Notes under the pieces: generated by a model
Databases searched by the model: none
What the model saw: only the letters and a program-made list of their open reading frames with translations
Told to the model about the DNA's origin: nothing
Part shown: positions 48,150 through 59,877 of the stretch, piece after piece
How positions within the stretch are numbered: position 1 is the stretch's first letter
Layout: every line of letters starts with the position of its first letter
Program-made: the position numbers and the translations under genes
DNA from: Acarospora socialis
Lineage: Eukaryota > Ascomycota > Lecanoromycetes > Acarosporales > Acarosporaceae
NCBI GenBank assembly: GCA_025617375.2
Contig: JAMYGW020000011.1
Coordinates: 1,178,001 to 1,242,000 of the forward strand
Direction: 5' to 3'
Length of the DNA: 64,000 nucleotides

Positions 48150-51100
48150 ATGCCTCCACCCCAGAATGGCTCACCGCGGACGCCCGAGACCAAAAACACC
48201 CCATCCGGCTTCGCCGAGGTAATTAAGAGCTTCGGATCCGCACGACAGAAGGGCTCTATCTCTGGACCTTCTGGCACAGCAGCAACAACAAGCTATGCGA
48301 CTTTTCCAACACTCTCCAGAACACGAAGCAGGGGTGAGGACTTGGGCCATGGGGGCCGTCTCAGTCTTGCACAGATGAACGATACACACGAAGGCAGAGT
48401 AAACACAGATCGCCTTCTGTACCAACTTCACAAGCGACAGCCACTCTCAGAAAGACTTGCTGCTGCAGGAGAAGCACGCCAACTGGTACAGGGTTACCCT
48501 CCTGAAGTAGCCGCAAGGGTCTGGGGTGCGGCGAAGGATCTGATAATCATTGGGAGCTCGGCGGAGTCACGCGAAGCGGGGTTTGAGCTTCTTCTGGCTT
48601 GTGTACAACATGATGGGCTGGGTCAAGTCGAGAGAAAAGATTTGTTTGAGATATTGGCTGCGCCAGCCAATCCCGAGGATTTTCACTTCCAGCTCAATGC
48701 TCTCGAACACCTATCAAAAGAGGGACGGGACCTGGAACCATTCGGGCCGGCGCTTTTCTCCTTGCTACCGAAGTGGTTGGACGATTGTCACCAGGCTTCC
48801 ATGACGGCAAGGGTCAACTACAAGAAAGAGCGGAGCTCGAGATCAAGTGGACCTTTGCGCGAAGAAGCAGTGCTCCATCAACTTTTCAGACTCATCATCG
48901 CCGCCATCAAGTCCAGTCCCAAGGCTATCCAAAAGCAGCATCTGGTGGAACTGCTCCAGGAAACATTGGCGATCTGTAAGAAAACCACGTCGGAAGCGGA
49001 TGTCGGGAACTCTATAGACATCTTGGATGCTGTTACTACCTCCTCGTATATCCCTGTGGAGGCTCTGGACACCTGCGTGGAAGTTCTTTGTGCCATATAC
49101 GGTACAGTCACAAGCCTTGCAGAGCCGACCTGGAACGCCCTTAGTAGTCTCCTGAAATCCTGCATAGGCGGAGATACTGTCGCCGTAATTCTGGATATCC
49201 TGACGACGCCTCCTGAGCAGCACGGCCGCACGGTCAACACTGTTCGTGGAGCACTTTATGTCCTCAAGAACATCGTCTGCTCTAACGGCGCCGAGGATCT
49301 TCCAGCGCTACCGTTCGCAACCATAGTAGGCGTACTACAGAAATCACTCAATACCGACAGTGCACGCGTCGACGGTGTTGTAACTCAAGTACTTAGCTGT
49401 TTGTTTGACAGTGAGGAGACTATCACGATAGCCTTGAGAGAAGACTGGAGCGACCTTCTCGAGGTACTCCTCCTAAGTTTCCGGAGGGAAGTCGACAAGG
49501 ATACCGGTACGCCCCGTCCCGAGTCCGGCACGGGCAGCATCCAATCGCCCTCTTCGAAAGCGATCAAAGAAGGTACCGGTCCATCGCAGGGCCTTCTCCA
49601 GGTGATCAAGAATCTCGAATATCTCTGGCCTAGGTTGAGCTCACACCAGAAGCAAGTTGTGGCCAGGTTTTTTATAACTTTTCACAGGCGGCTTACAGGT
49701 ACATGTGCGGAACTTCTGGTCAATCATTACGCGGACGAACAACTTTGCTACAACACGAACTCTGACTGTTTGAATAATCTGGACGACCTTATCAAATGTT
49801 TCGTTCTAGATCGAACATGCTCACCAGCAGCACGGAGCCTTGCCATCAACACCGTGAGAGACTGCTTAGAGAGCATTAGCGTCAAGTACTCTCAAGACGC
49901 CCTTACACCCTATCTCAAGGGAATGATCCGTTGCGCTAGCTCCGAGAACGACATACTGGTACTCGAATCATTGAGCGAGTTCCATTTACGTGTTGCAGTT
50001 ATGGCTGATGATAAGTTATTTGACCTTGTTATCCGTGCGCTCGGTGAGTGCGCCTTTCAAGAAGACCATGTCTCTATGACACCAGCCCGAAATCCTAAGT
50101 CACTTGTTTCCGTGGCGCCGACGGAAACGTTACCGCCCCAGTCGCCAGCCAATATAGCTGTCAAGACTCTTGTTCGCATACTACTTAGGTCTTTGCACAG
50201 TTCTGCATTGAAAGTTTCGAAGGTATTCGATGTCATGCTGGACGTTGCTCGCTCAGCAACGTGCGAAAGTGATGCTCGCCTCACTGTCATGAAACTACTC
50301 TTCCGTCTGAGGTGTGACTCGAATCATTCTATTCTTGTCATATCTACATCCGAAAGTCAAGAGATGGCAGCTTCCCTCTGTAGGACCGTCGAGACAGGCT
50401 TCGGTGCGAGAGCGAATGAGGAGACCTCACGCGATCGGATCGCTCGCAATGACGAGTCAAGTACTACACGTCTTGGACGAAGCACATCCGCTAATCAGCC
50501 TCAAGGATACCTGACAAGATCAAATACCCGTTCTACAAGTGGACCTGGTCGTTCGATGAAGCTTACACCTCCGTTGTGGATGTACCCTGGGCCGAAAGGG
50601 CTACCGGAGGATCCACCGACCGAAGCAAGTCCGCTGCTCTGCTCGATACTTGAGGATACTGCTAAGTCTCAATCCGATGAGGCAGCTGCCAGAGTGAGGA
50701 CCGTGCTCAAACTCAACGTCTGGCTCGAGGTCGTCATCGGTATACTGCAGCAAGGCGGAGATTGGGAGGTTTACAGCTACGTGCTTGTTCATCTTGGAGC
50801 GCAGCTTGCAAACCCTTCACTGTTCAAGGGTGCCATCCCGCAGATCAAGTTACTCAGAAGCGTTCTATGTGAACAAATGCAAGCAACGAGTTTTCATGAT
50901 CCACCAGCAGCTTCTGGGCTAAAGAAAGCGGATGTGGCAATCTGCATCCTCCACAGTATAACCATGTTGTTGGGTTATCACGAACATTTTGCAAGGAGTG
51001 AAGAGGATGAGATTGTTCGAACATTCAACTCCGGTCTCGGGTCCTGGGATCGCACGTCGAAGATTTGCGTCAACGCACTGTTAATATGCTGTCACGAGAT

Positions 51101-52962
51101 GCCGCTGTCGGTGACCAGATCTCTGAACGCCATTCTACAGAAAATGTCGCAGATCATCACTCAATCTCGGGTCGCCATGCATATCCTCGAATTCTTAGGT
51201 GGGCTAGCTCATCTACCAGACGTATATGTCAATCTTAAGGAAGACGAGCTTCGTACCATCTTCGGAATCTGCGCCCGGTATCTGCAGTATTCGAGGGAAG
51301 AGCGTCAGAAAACACCAACCGCACCTTCTACCCGGACCAGCTACACCTCTAGCAGATCGAGCGGCACACCAAGGGAGTTTGCTTCGGTAACTGAAAGCGA
51401 TCATAACCAAACCGTACCCAATGACCTTCCGCAATATGTCTATTCATTGGCATATCACGTTATGACATTTTGGTTCTTGTCCTTGAAGCTTCCTGATCGA
51501 GCTAAATACGTGGGCTGGATCACGAAGAATCTGGTGTGGACCGATGACACGGGTGTGGAGATTATCGAGGAGCAGAGTCAGGTCACAATAGATATGATGC
51601 AACGGACTGCCTTTTCTGATCTAGGAGAGATCGCACCAAGTTCCAGCTTTGCCCCCTCTTCGGATACGGTTATTTTGAAGAAAACCTGGTTGGTCGGAAT
51701 GAGCATCGTTACGGTAGAGACGGTAGTGGCTTCGGGACTTTCTCAGATCACGAAACGGCAAGCAGTAAGTCACCGTGATATGTTCTCGGAGTTCGGGTCA
51801 ATGTGTTTCGCATGCTAATATACCGCAGTCTGGGACAACTCATGCCATATATCAGCAGCAGACGGCTGTGCTTCCTCCCCACCATGTCCCTTCGCCTACT
51901 GACATTGTATTCGATCCCGAGGATGCATCTTCGCCTGTCAATGTCTTTCCGAGTCACGTGTTGTTGCAGTTAACATCCACCGTTGCCCCGAACCCGCTCT
52001 CGACTCAACCAATTCTACTTCCCGACAACGATGCCACCAAACGAGCCATCAGCAGCTTCGACCGCAACGACACGGTTGATGGTCACAAAGTTGGCGTCAT
52101 CTACATTGGTGAAGGTCAGACCAAGGAAGCCGAGATCCTCGCCAACGTTGAGGGCAGCAAGGATTATAATGCCTTCTTGTACCGTCTCGGCACGAAAGTT
52201 GCGCTCAAGGGAGCGGGCTTCAACACGCAAGGGCTAGACCGCGAGTCTGATATGGACGGTAAATTTACATATGCCTGGCGTGACCGCGTCACCGAGCTTG
52301 TGTTCCACGTCACCACCATGATGCCGACGAACCTAGACCACGACCCGCAATGCGTGAACAAGAAGCGGCATATCGGCAACGACTACGTCAACGTCATCTT
52401 CAACCGCTCCAACCAACCCTTCAACTTCGATACATTCCCCTCGCAGTTCAACTACGTCAACATCGTCATCACTCCCGAAGCCAGGATCGCCCCATCAGCG
52501 GCCTCAGCCGTCGACGACAACAACGGATACACAGTGACCCCGGACGACACATACTACAAAGTGCAGACCCTCTCCCGCGCCGACTTTCCCTCCATTTCCC
52601 CCGCCGCCGACGCCAAAATCATCTCGGCCAAAGCCCTCCCCGCATTCGTCCGCCTCCTCGCCCTCAACGCGTCCGTATTCTCCCTTGTCTGGCGGCACCG
52701 CGACGACGGCGGCGAACACGTCTCATCTTGGCGTAACCGTCTCCGAGAGATCGTCAAGCTGCGAGAAAAGTACGCCTCCGGAGCAGCGCAAGGGCCTGGT
52801 GGTGGAGCAGGTGGGGGAGGAAGCAAAGAAAGTGGTAAGAAAACAAGCAGCATAGCGTTTGCGGAAGGAACGGGCCATCGAGGGAGCATGGTCAATCTTG
52901 ATGCGGGGAGTGGTGGAGAGAGTGCGGTGGAGGGATTGGATTTTTCGAGGTGGACATTGTGA
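48150..52962 (+). CDS. TSC2: Tuberin (Tsc2), Rheb GTPase-activating protein
   Basis: Inactivates Rheb and so restrains TOR; works with hamartin (Tsc1) at endolysosomal membranes. Two exons, 48150-51764 and 51829-52962 (1582 aa). The N-terminal two thirds are HEAT-like helices, for example LFEILAAPANPEDFHFQLNA and LKNIVCSNGAEDLP. Exon 2 carries the Rap/Rheb GAP domain: VGVIYIGEGQTKEAEILANV, FLYRLGTKVALKG, then KKRHIGNDYVNVIFNRSNQP and FDTFPSQFNYVNIVITPEA. The catalytic Asn thumb is present in IGND (about residue 1389). The C-terminal 60 residues are Gly/Ser-rich. Activity is expected. TSC1 is not in this window. Confidence 0.93.
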
Positions 52963-53610
52963 TATTGTGTCTGCGCACGGAGGCAAGGTGAATAGGAGAG
53001 TTTAATTCGACCATCGTTCGAGATGCGACATTGGGGCAAGGATATGTGCAACGCTCGGAGGACGGGCATATCAAAAGTTTTCTGCAATTTTCTCCTTTTC
53101 TTTTCATTCCCCTTTTCCATCTTCTCACCTGACATTCTTGCGCGAAAGGCGGACATTCAAATAGTGGAGTTTCTCAGGTCTCTATTGGTCCGACTCCTCT
53201 CTAGGATACGTTTGCCGGGCAAAAGCAAAAGCAGGACGCCGGTGGAGGGGCAGGAGCAGGAGGAAACCTGATTGGGCCTATCCCCATTCCGCGACACCAG
53301 GTGGTTGTCGTGTTGGATAAGTCTTCAGATGAACGGGAAAAGTATGCGAATGGGTTATGATAGGGAACAGGGAATGGAAGGGAATGGGAGGGAAGGATAT
53401 GGACACCTAAAAGTCAATGGGGTTTTTTGCGTGTTTGTTATGTCCCAGTGCGCAGCTGGAGTGTAAAGTGTCTGTCAAACTCGACGTACCTAGGTAGTCT
53501 AGAGTACGAGACATGTACTTCGACCTGTCAAACACCTAGTCTTGCTCTTATTCGACTGACTTCAAAGATGTTAGTGATGATTTAACGATTAATCCGTTTA
53601 TGGAAGCTTT
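52963..53610. other. 3' flank of TSC2 and start of a gene-poor island
   Basis: No gene seen. A TACCTAGGTA palindrome lies at 53487-53496. The gene-poor region continues to about 59.9 kb. Confidence 0.6.
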
Positions 53611-55314
53611 CCAAACCTTCTTCGTCGAACGTCTCAGTACATCGAGAAACATGGGCATCGTCTCGTCAACTGACTGTCTAGCCTCTTTTGGACGGGTTTC
53701 CAAACTTCTTCGTCGAACGTCTCAGTAATTTGGGAAAATAGCGAAAACCGTGCAGGATGCGCCGAATGCCCCTGGCTCATGAACGTCTCAGCGAACTCGA
53801 GGGCGTTTCGACCAAATCGCAATGTCTTTCAGACGCTGCAACGGTTTCTGAACTTGATCGTCAAACGTCTCAGCAACATCGGGGACCGAGTGCCAAAATC
53901 TACCTGACCCCTGTCTATCTAGCCTTCGTTTATACGTCAATGTAGACAGTGTTGAACCCAATAGAGGTTTGTAAACATCCTTGTCAAACGTCTCGGACGC
54001 CGAGCACCATAGCCAAGCGCCATAATCCAAGCCGAAAAGGTGGGTTCAAAAAAGATCCCTGACCCTAGGTACTCTGCTCGCCTTGTTCGATGTCTTCCTA
54101 TGCAGTGATACCTTCCAGCGAAGTCGCACGTTTCCTCGTAGCTGGTGATTTGTATAGCTAGGCGGTCCTAGGAAGTGGTTTTGGACATCATCATGGAACG
54201 TCTCACCGAAAGAGCCAGCACACTCTGGTGATGGCTGCTGTTCCAAAAGAGGACAACGTCAAAAAGGGTTTTTGAGACATCTTGTCAGACGTCTCACTAC
54301 GCAAGAAGCCAGCACGCTGTGATGATGGAGTCTCTTCCAGAGTATGGACAAGTCGGAAAGGGGGTTTGAGAGATTCTTGTCGAACTTCTCACTGCGCGAA
54401 AAGCCAGCATGCTCTGATGATGGTAACGCTGGTAGGCTTCCAGATATTTAATGTTGAACGTCTCAATATATTCGCAACGTATCTTTAAGGTAAGGGACCG
54501 TTGGTGCCATGGTCTCAACCTCAGGCTCAGCCCTTCATCCTGACTATAAACGTGTCTGCAGACCGAGTTCTTATATATCTTCACTAAACATTCCAGAGAA
54601 AAGAGCTTGTAAACGCTGTAAGGACCTTGCGATTGCCCACAGTTAGCCGACTGTCTAGCCTCTTTTCGGAAGGGTTTTGAATGTCCTCGTCGAACGTCTC
54701 GGTGAGTTCCCCAAATGGCCAAAAACGTGCAGGGTACGGCGGAATTGACCATGGAAAGTTTCCGAGGAACGTCGTCGAACATCTCAAAGAAAACTGAAGA
54801 TGCCTAAAAACGTTCCGCCTTCTCATATACTCTCATGTACTGACTCAAGGTACCACCGGAAGGGCTTCCAAGCAACATCATCGAACATCGCATCAGAATA
54901 ATCGAGGCACCCAACATCCAGTAAACCTTACCCGCACCTTCAATGGTTGGTCATGGTGAAGTAACCTCTCTGGAGTGCAAGGGGAAAGATGCTTTTCGAA
55001 CTTCCTCGTTGAACGTCTCAGATGAAGTTGGGAGCACCACGTGTATTTCAGACGTTACGCAGCGTTTGGAACTTGTTACCAAACACTAAGGACCAGAAAC
55101 CAAAGCGAACGAAGAAGTCAAATTGGTGATTGTATTGGGGTCCTTAAGAGATGGTTTTTGATAGCATCGTCGAATGATAGAGCAGGATGGGGCCATCATC
55201 AATGGCCGAGGTGGCACGTTCAACCTACTTATTTTCGCACTTACCCACAGCCTTGATGCCAATGTACGAAGTATGTGAATTTCTGAATCTCGTCGTCGAA
55301 CGTCTCAATGTATC
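53611..55314 (+). repeat. Dispersed degenerate ~33-bp repeat, block 1 (about 14 copies)
   Basis: A motif with core TCGTCGAACGTCTCAG, preceded by GGTTTnnnAA, recurs at roughly 60-250-bp spacing, always in this orientation. Copies (approximate): 53611-53639, 53698-53730, 53779-53800 (partial), 53843-53875, 53966-53998, 54177-54210, 54267-54299, 54363-54395, 54434-54469, 54673-54705, 54757-54789, 54862-54896, 54991-55025, 55153-55181 (partial) and 55279-55314. Some share flanks: GACTGTCTAGCCTCTTTT precedes two (about 53665, 54650), and copies 7 and 8 share GCCAGCA...GATGATGG downstream. Read on the minus strand many give a peptide like ETFDEEVxKP (ETFDDQVQKP, ETFDKDVYKP, ETFDEDIQNP, ETFDDEIQKF). 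On the plus strand many give LNLLVERLS. No continuous ORF links the copies. Not a microsatellite, and no family known to me. Confidence 0.8.
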
Positions 55315-55732
55315 AGGACTGGATGCCAGAGTCCATGGCCCCTCTTTGATCTCAGTGGATGTAGTTTTCCGGCCACCACCATTTTGGCCCTGGGATTTCG
55401 TTTGGAGATCTGGGAGTTGGTGGATACGCCAATGTCTTTGCCACGGTTGGCAGTTGATGCAACATGATGATCTTTGGCTTGCAAGAACAGGTCAATTCAG
55501 AACAAGTGTTTGAACCATACCATAACCAAACAACATCGACCCCTTTTAGCCGTCACGAAAGGGCTTGTCTTGGTAGATGTTTGGAATTGGCTTGCCTATA
55601 TACATGTAGTAAAAGAGCGTGTGCCGGAGCGTTGCTGATGGAGGAACAAGACACTGAAGCAAGGAACGTGTGCAGTATCGCCACTCTTCTCTCAAGGAAA
55701 CCATCGTAGGTTTCGCAAAACCCATCAGTATC

Positions 55733-56246
55733 TCAGTCCTCTGCGGAAGTTGTCAGTGTCGCTCTTGTTGGAGAGGGCGCTGCAAGAATCACTGCCAGAG
55801 ACGTACCGTCGATTTGCACGGTGAATATGTTCTTCCCACCATGCTTCAAAGCGTCATCTGGCGACTTGCAGCAAGTCCAGCAAGGTTGATCAGAGTCCTG
55901 TTTTTCAGCGTCAGGATTGGATTCCGGGCAAGGCTAGAAGACCACGTGTTGCTCCTTACGCCATAGTTTTTGGAATACTAGAAGACATCGTTAGCAGGGT
56001 CCATCGATATCAAGTGATTCTGGCAGGGCAGAAGTCCGAAACTATCGAGCACATGGATGATCAGTAACATACCCATCCTTCGGGGCACGTGGGCGTGTCC
56101 GGGAAGCAAACACGGAGACAAAAATCATCAGATGAATGGACCCCGCTCTTGGCAGGAGGCGATGTATTGAAACTGACAACCATAGGAGAGGCAGTGGCCA
56201 GAGAGGCAATAGTAAGGGCAAGGAAGGTAGAGACTTGGAGCTTCAT
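55733..56246 (-). CDS. Small secreted cysteine-rich protein (effector-like)
   Basis: Minus strand, start at 56246: signal peptide MKLQVSTFLALTIASLATAS, then a mature part with FCLRVCFPDTPTCPEGW. Exon 1 is 56246-56073. The best acceptor is at 55934 (exon 2 from 55933), giving CPESNPDAEKQDSDQPCWTC, then CKSPDDALKHGGKNIF. A closer TCTAG acceptor 44 bp upstream breaks the Cys pattern. Either the frame runs straight to the stop at 55733 (124 aa) or a 66-bp, 3n intron (55741-55806) gives a shorter end VQIDED (102 aa). The C-x3-C-x6-CPxGW...CWTCC layout occurs in small secreted proteins of ascomycetes. Role unknown; it sits alone in the repeat island. Confidence 0.6.
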
Positions 56247-59200
56247 CTTGGACTTTGGGAGTTTTTCACACAAGTATCTGGAGCAATGACTTCGGTAAAC
56301 TTCGCACGAGGATACGATTTGACTGATGGTATTCAAGCGAGAGTGTGGGGCAAAGGCCGGTATTTATGCTCGTGCCGGTCGTGTACGTGGAGAGCAAGAT
56401 GGAGAAGAGGTCGAGCTGATGCTGTTGTGCTTGTTAGCCGTCCCAATAGTAGAGCGACACTGAAGGTGCACAGGGCCGTAAAGGTGGTTGAAAGTGGAGT
56501 GGGCGTGTATTGTGCATCAACTCCTCCTATGATGATGTCAATCTGCTGGTAGATGCGAGCATCTCCGGGGAGGCAGACGGTTATCACAGTTGATCTGCAA
56601 TGACCCAGGGGAGATGCACATTGCAAGTGTTGCTGTATGTCTTCGTCCCATGGGTAAAGGTTGTACCAGCCTATATCGAGCGAGATATGGAGTTGTGTAG
56701 ATGTAGGTCGACTGTTCTTTCGAGCATGTTGTGCTCACCTCGGAAAGGCTGCCGTACCACCAATACCCAGATCGCTTCCTTATTGCTCCACACCCTTGTC
56801 CTACCTCATGAAGCGGACCGAATTGCAGAATCCCCAGGCCAGAAAGTTGAGGCGATCATGCACCACGGCAGTAACATCCTTTCACCGGATTATCGACGTA
56901 TGAGCTGCGTCTATACACACAGAACACCCTTGGGAGAGTCCTGATCCGTTTGAATCTTATCTTCCAGTAACTCTCCTTTTCCCCTATTTGTTGATGACTA
57001 TGGGAAGTCTTTGTTCCTCTTTCGAATCCGCGATCCGAGAATCGCTTGATTTGAATTCTTCTTTATACCTCTTTTTGTCTGATCCAACAAAATACCCTCT
57101 CTCCTGGCCATATTCTTTACCCAAGGAAGATCTAGTGGTACCTTTCGGACATCTCTCTGCCTAGTCCCTGTCATTGCTTTGACTCTTCGCTGTCGCGCGA
57201 AGGGTAACCGATACATGGCCTAGAATCCGCGTTTTTAGAATGAGTAGCGGCACCGCAAGACAAATTCCCCGCAGCTGATAAGGTTCACCTTTACGGTCTG
57301 GGTTGACTTGTGTGGCCGAGTGATGGGAGCAACGCACCGACAAGAACAGATACATCAGCTTGAACAGCAAGCCCGAAGGCGTGCAGGAAGAGGGGTTTAC
57401 AGTCTGGGTCAATGGTCGGTGGAGGGTAAACAGTTGTTCTTGTGAGTGATTTTGACTATAGAACGTCGTGTGGTCGGAGAGGTTCCTAGATGTAGCTAGT
57501 AAGAAATAGGGTAAGCCACCGAAAATAATACAGTAGAGTAGTACAAAGCGGTATGACGAGATTGGTGTCACCCTTTGTGGGGATGGACGACATATTGCTG
57601 CGCTGCACGGACTCGGTAGAGAACATGGAGATCAGTACATGCTGCAAAATCATTGAGAAAGATCAACTTTCTGACAAGCAATCTATATGCGGTTGGCTGA
57701 TGATGATCAACAGAAGGACTGCTTTCTGTACCTGGGTCTGTGCGAACTCACAACAGGCCCATCATTCCAATGATCCCCTGCCTCCCTCCAGTAAACGGCA
57801 ATGATGCCAAAACCAAAGGAGGGCAAGGGATGAAAGACCAATTAGTGCCTAGCTGTGACTCCAAACTGGCCACCTGGGAGATCGTTGTCATCGCATCACA
57901 AAACTAGGCTCAGTTACTGCCCTCAACATGCTCTCAAGGCGTTGCCATTGATGGTTGAGCAGGTTTATTGAAGCCACCGCTCAGTAGCCATTCTGGCCGA
58001 GTCATCTCTCCGCCTCCAACGTACCACCCTCTTTGCTTATTGGTCTCTACTACTTCTCTCTTGACGCACTCCTTTGGTCCCTCTCAGGCACGCTTTTGTT
58101 AAAACCTACCTTATGTCGGAGGCGTCGCCAAGAAAGCTTGGAGGGAAACCGCTAGGGAAGCACTTCCAGGTGCGTGCATGATGCAGATGCATCCCATCGC
58201 TCGGTATCATTGTTTTTGTGGGGAATGCTGTAATGAACATCGAACTGGTGATCTACTGGTGGTACAATAACGTTCAACAGGCCAAGTCGCGGCTCGATTA
58301 ACAATCAATATAGAAGCATTTACAAGGATCCGGTGGCTTGAGCGTGTATGCGGCCGATAAACAGCGGGCAGTCCCTGGGTAGATGTTACCATCCCCGGTT
58401 TTGATCATGCATCTCTAGCATGTGAGATATCTTCTCCTCAATTTCAACTCACACATGTATCAATGCATAATGTTTATCGGGTCTATAGGTATGAAAAGTG
58501 GTATTGGAAACCACCTTTGGGCTGTATTAGTCACTGTTGTTGCTCCGTTCGTCGGCCTACAGTCAACCACAACAATTGCTGCAGCCAGCTTCTCGTCTCT
58601 CTGAGCTCACGACTTCCCAAGTGAAGCCTGCTCAGAAGCTAATTGTGTTTGCGGGGTTATCATTCTCTTCACCTGTACACAAGCCTTGTGGAGGAGCTCT
58701 GCCATCTTTCCCACATGGTGTGATCACGCTGGATCATTCGCCGTGTTGCTGTCTTGGCACCTTCTGATCTCGTGCTTGGCCTGATGAAGCCGCAACTTCT
58801 CACCTCAATATGCGCCATCTATTACACACCTCTCATTCATTCTTGTACTCACTAACGTTGACACCTAGCAGCTTCAGACCTGAGCCTTGGACAAGCCCAG
58901 CAAACAGAACTTGGCATTCCCTAGCGGGCACCAGTAGCCATGCACTGGCAACTCGGTCAGATCGATATGGCGCGCCACTGGTCTCCTTCGTCAATAGGCC
59001 GGAGGACCCCGAGGAGATGTACTGAGATCCTACCAGTTGGGATAATGAGAGTGGGCAACAGAGGAAGAGGAGTGTGAGCGTCGTTAACGCCAGGTGCCAT
59101 AACAATAGACGCCAGGAAGCATGATTTGAAGAACTCCTCGCAGCATAAAGGCCTTTGTTGGGTATGGCTTGTCAGGTCTATGATAACTTCCTTCTACTCA

Positions 59201-59285
59201 TGGATCTGGACATTCGCGGTAGTGATGACGAAAATATCTTACCTTAGCATCTTGTGTCTCACCGAGCTAGCCTCTTCGGGAAGAG
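56247..59285. other. Gene-poor stretch between the repeat blocks
   Basis: About 3 kb with no supported gene. Some minus-strand frames have a hydrophobic start (57161-57571; 58833-59105), but no ATG-plus-splice model gives a convincing protein. No tRNA, rRNA or terminal repeats were seen. Confidence 0.5.
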
Positions 59286-59602
59286 AGTTTCAAGAGATTG
59301 TCGTCGAACGTAGCAGCAGCATTCTTCCTCGTCGGATTGCGGGAAATTAAACCAGTTCAAACCATTGCAGATTCGCTGAGACGTTCAACAAGAATGTTTG
59401 AAAGCCCCATAGCTCAAACAAGCCTATTCCGGAAAAGGAAAGGGCGGGTTTCAGACACCATCGTCGAACGTCTCCTCTGATTCGTAGATCACGAAAAACG
59501 TGTGCTGAAGCTTTGCGTAGGTACCTTAAACATACTGCGGATATGACTAAGCAGCCCCTCTGAGCCAGAGGCTTTCAACAACCTTCGTCGAACGTCTCAG
59601 AG
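59286..59602. repeat. Dispersed degenerate ~33-bp repeat, block 2 (four copies, one inverted)
   Basis: Copies at about 59286-59318, 59377-59408 (opposite orientation), 59447-59479 and 59570-59602 share the core TCGTCGAACGTCTC and the preceding GTTTCnnA context with block 1, 4 kb away. A weak half-copy may lie at about 59692-59710. The inverted copy reads CTGAGACGTTCAACAAGAAT on the plus strand. Confidence 0.75.
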
Positions 59603-59651
59603 AGCAAATCCGAAAGCTCCAAGGGCCGTGCACGCAGTTCAATTGACTGAC

Positions 59652-59669
59652 TAGGTAGGTACCTACCTA
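59652..59669. repeat. Perfect 18-bp palindrome of AGGTA/TACCT
   Basis: TAGGTAGGTACCTACCTA is its own reverse complement. It lies between repeat block 2 and the 3' end of FMP32. The same AGGTA/TACCT word is enriched in other intergenic spacers of this window. Confidence 0.85.
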
Positions 59670-59877
59670 AGCAAGGCAGCCTATCCAGGAAGGGGTTTTC
59701 AATCATCATGCGTATCGTTGATTCTTTACTTGTGTCTGCATTGGTAGGCAGTCTGCTTCACGTCTCTTCATTCGATACAATCTATACCACAAGGATAGTA
59801 CCACCGGGGGTAAACCTAACCCCCATTCGCATCCCCATCTCCATCTCAATTCCCCCCTACAGCCCATCCCCAGTACT

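Noticed and set aside
53611-55314. CRISPR-like array
   Set aside because: Repeats are strongly diverged, spacing varies from about 60 to 250 bp, and the DNA is clearly fungal.
57161-57571. Minus-strand frame with a hydrophobic start (136 codons)
   Set aside because: It has one hydrophobic stretch but then low-quality composition, with no splice partner or recognisable family.
58833-59105. Minus-strand frame resembling a secreted protein (LALTTLTLLFLCC...)
   Set aside because: No ATG opens it, and upstream sequence offers no good exon.
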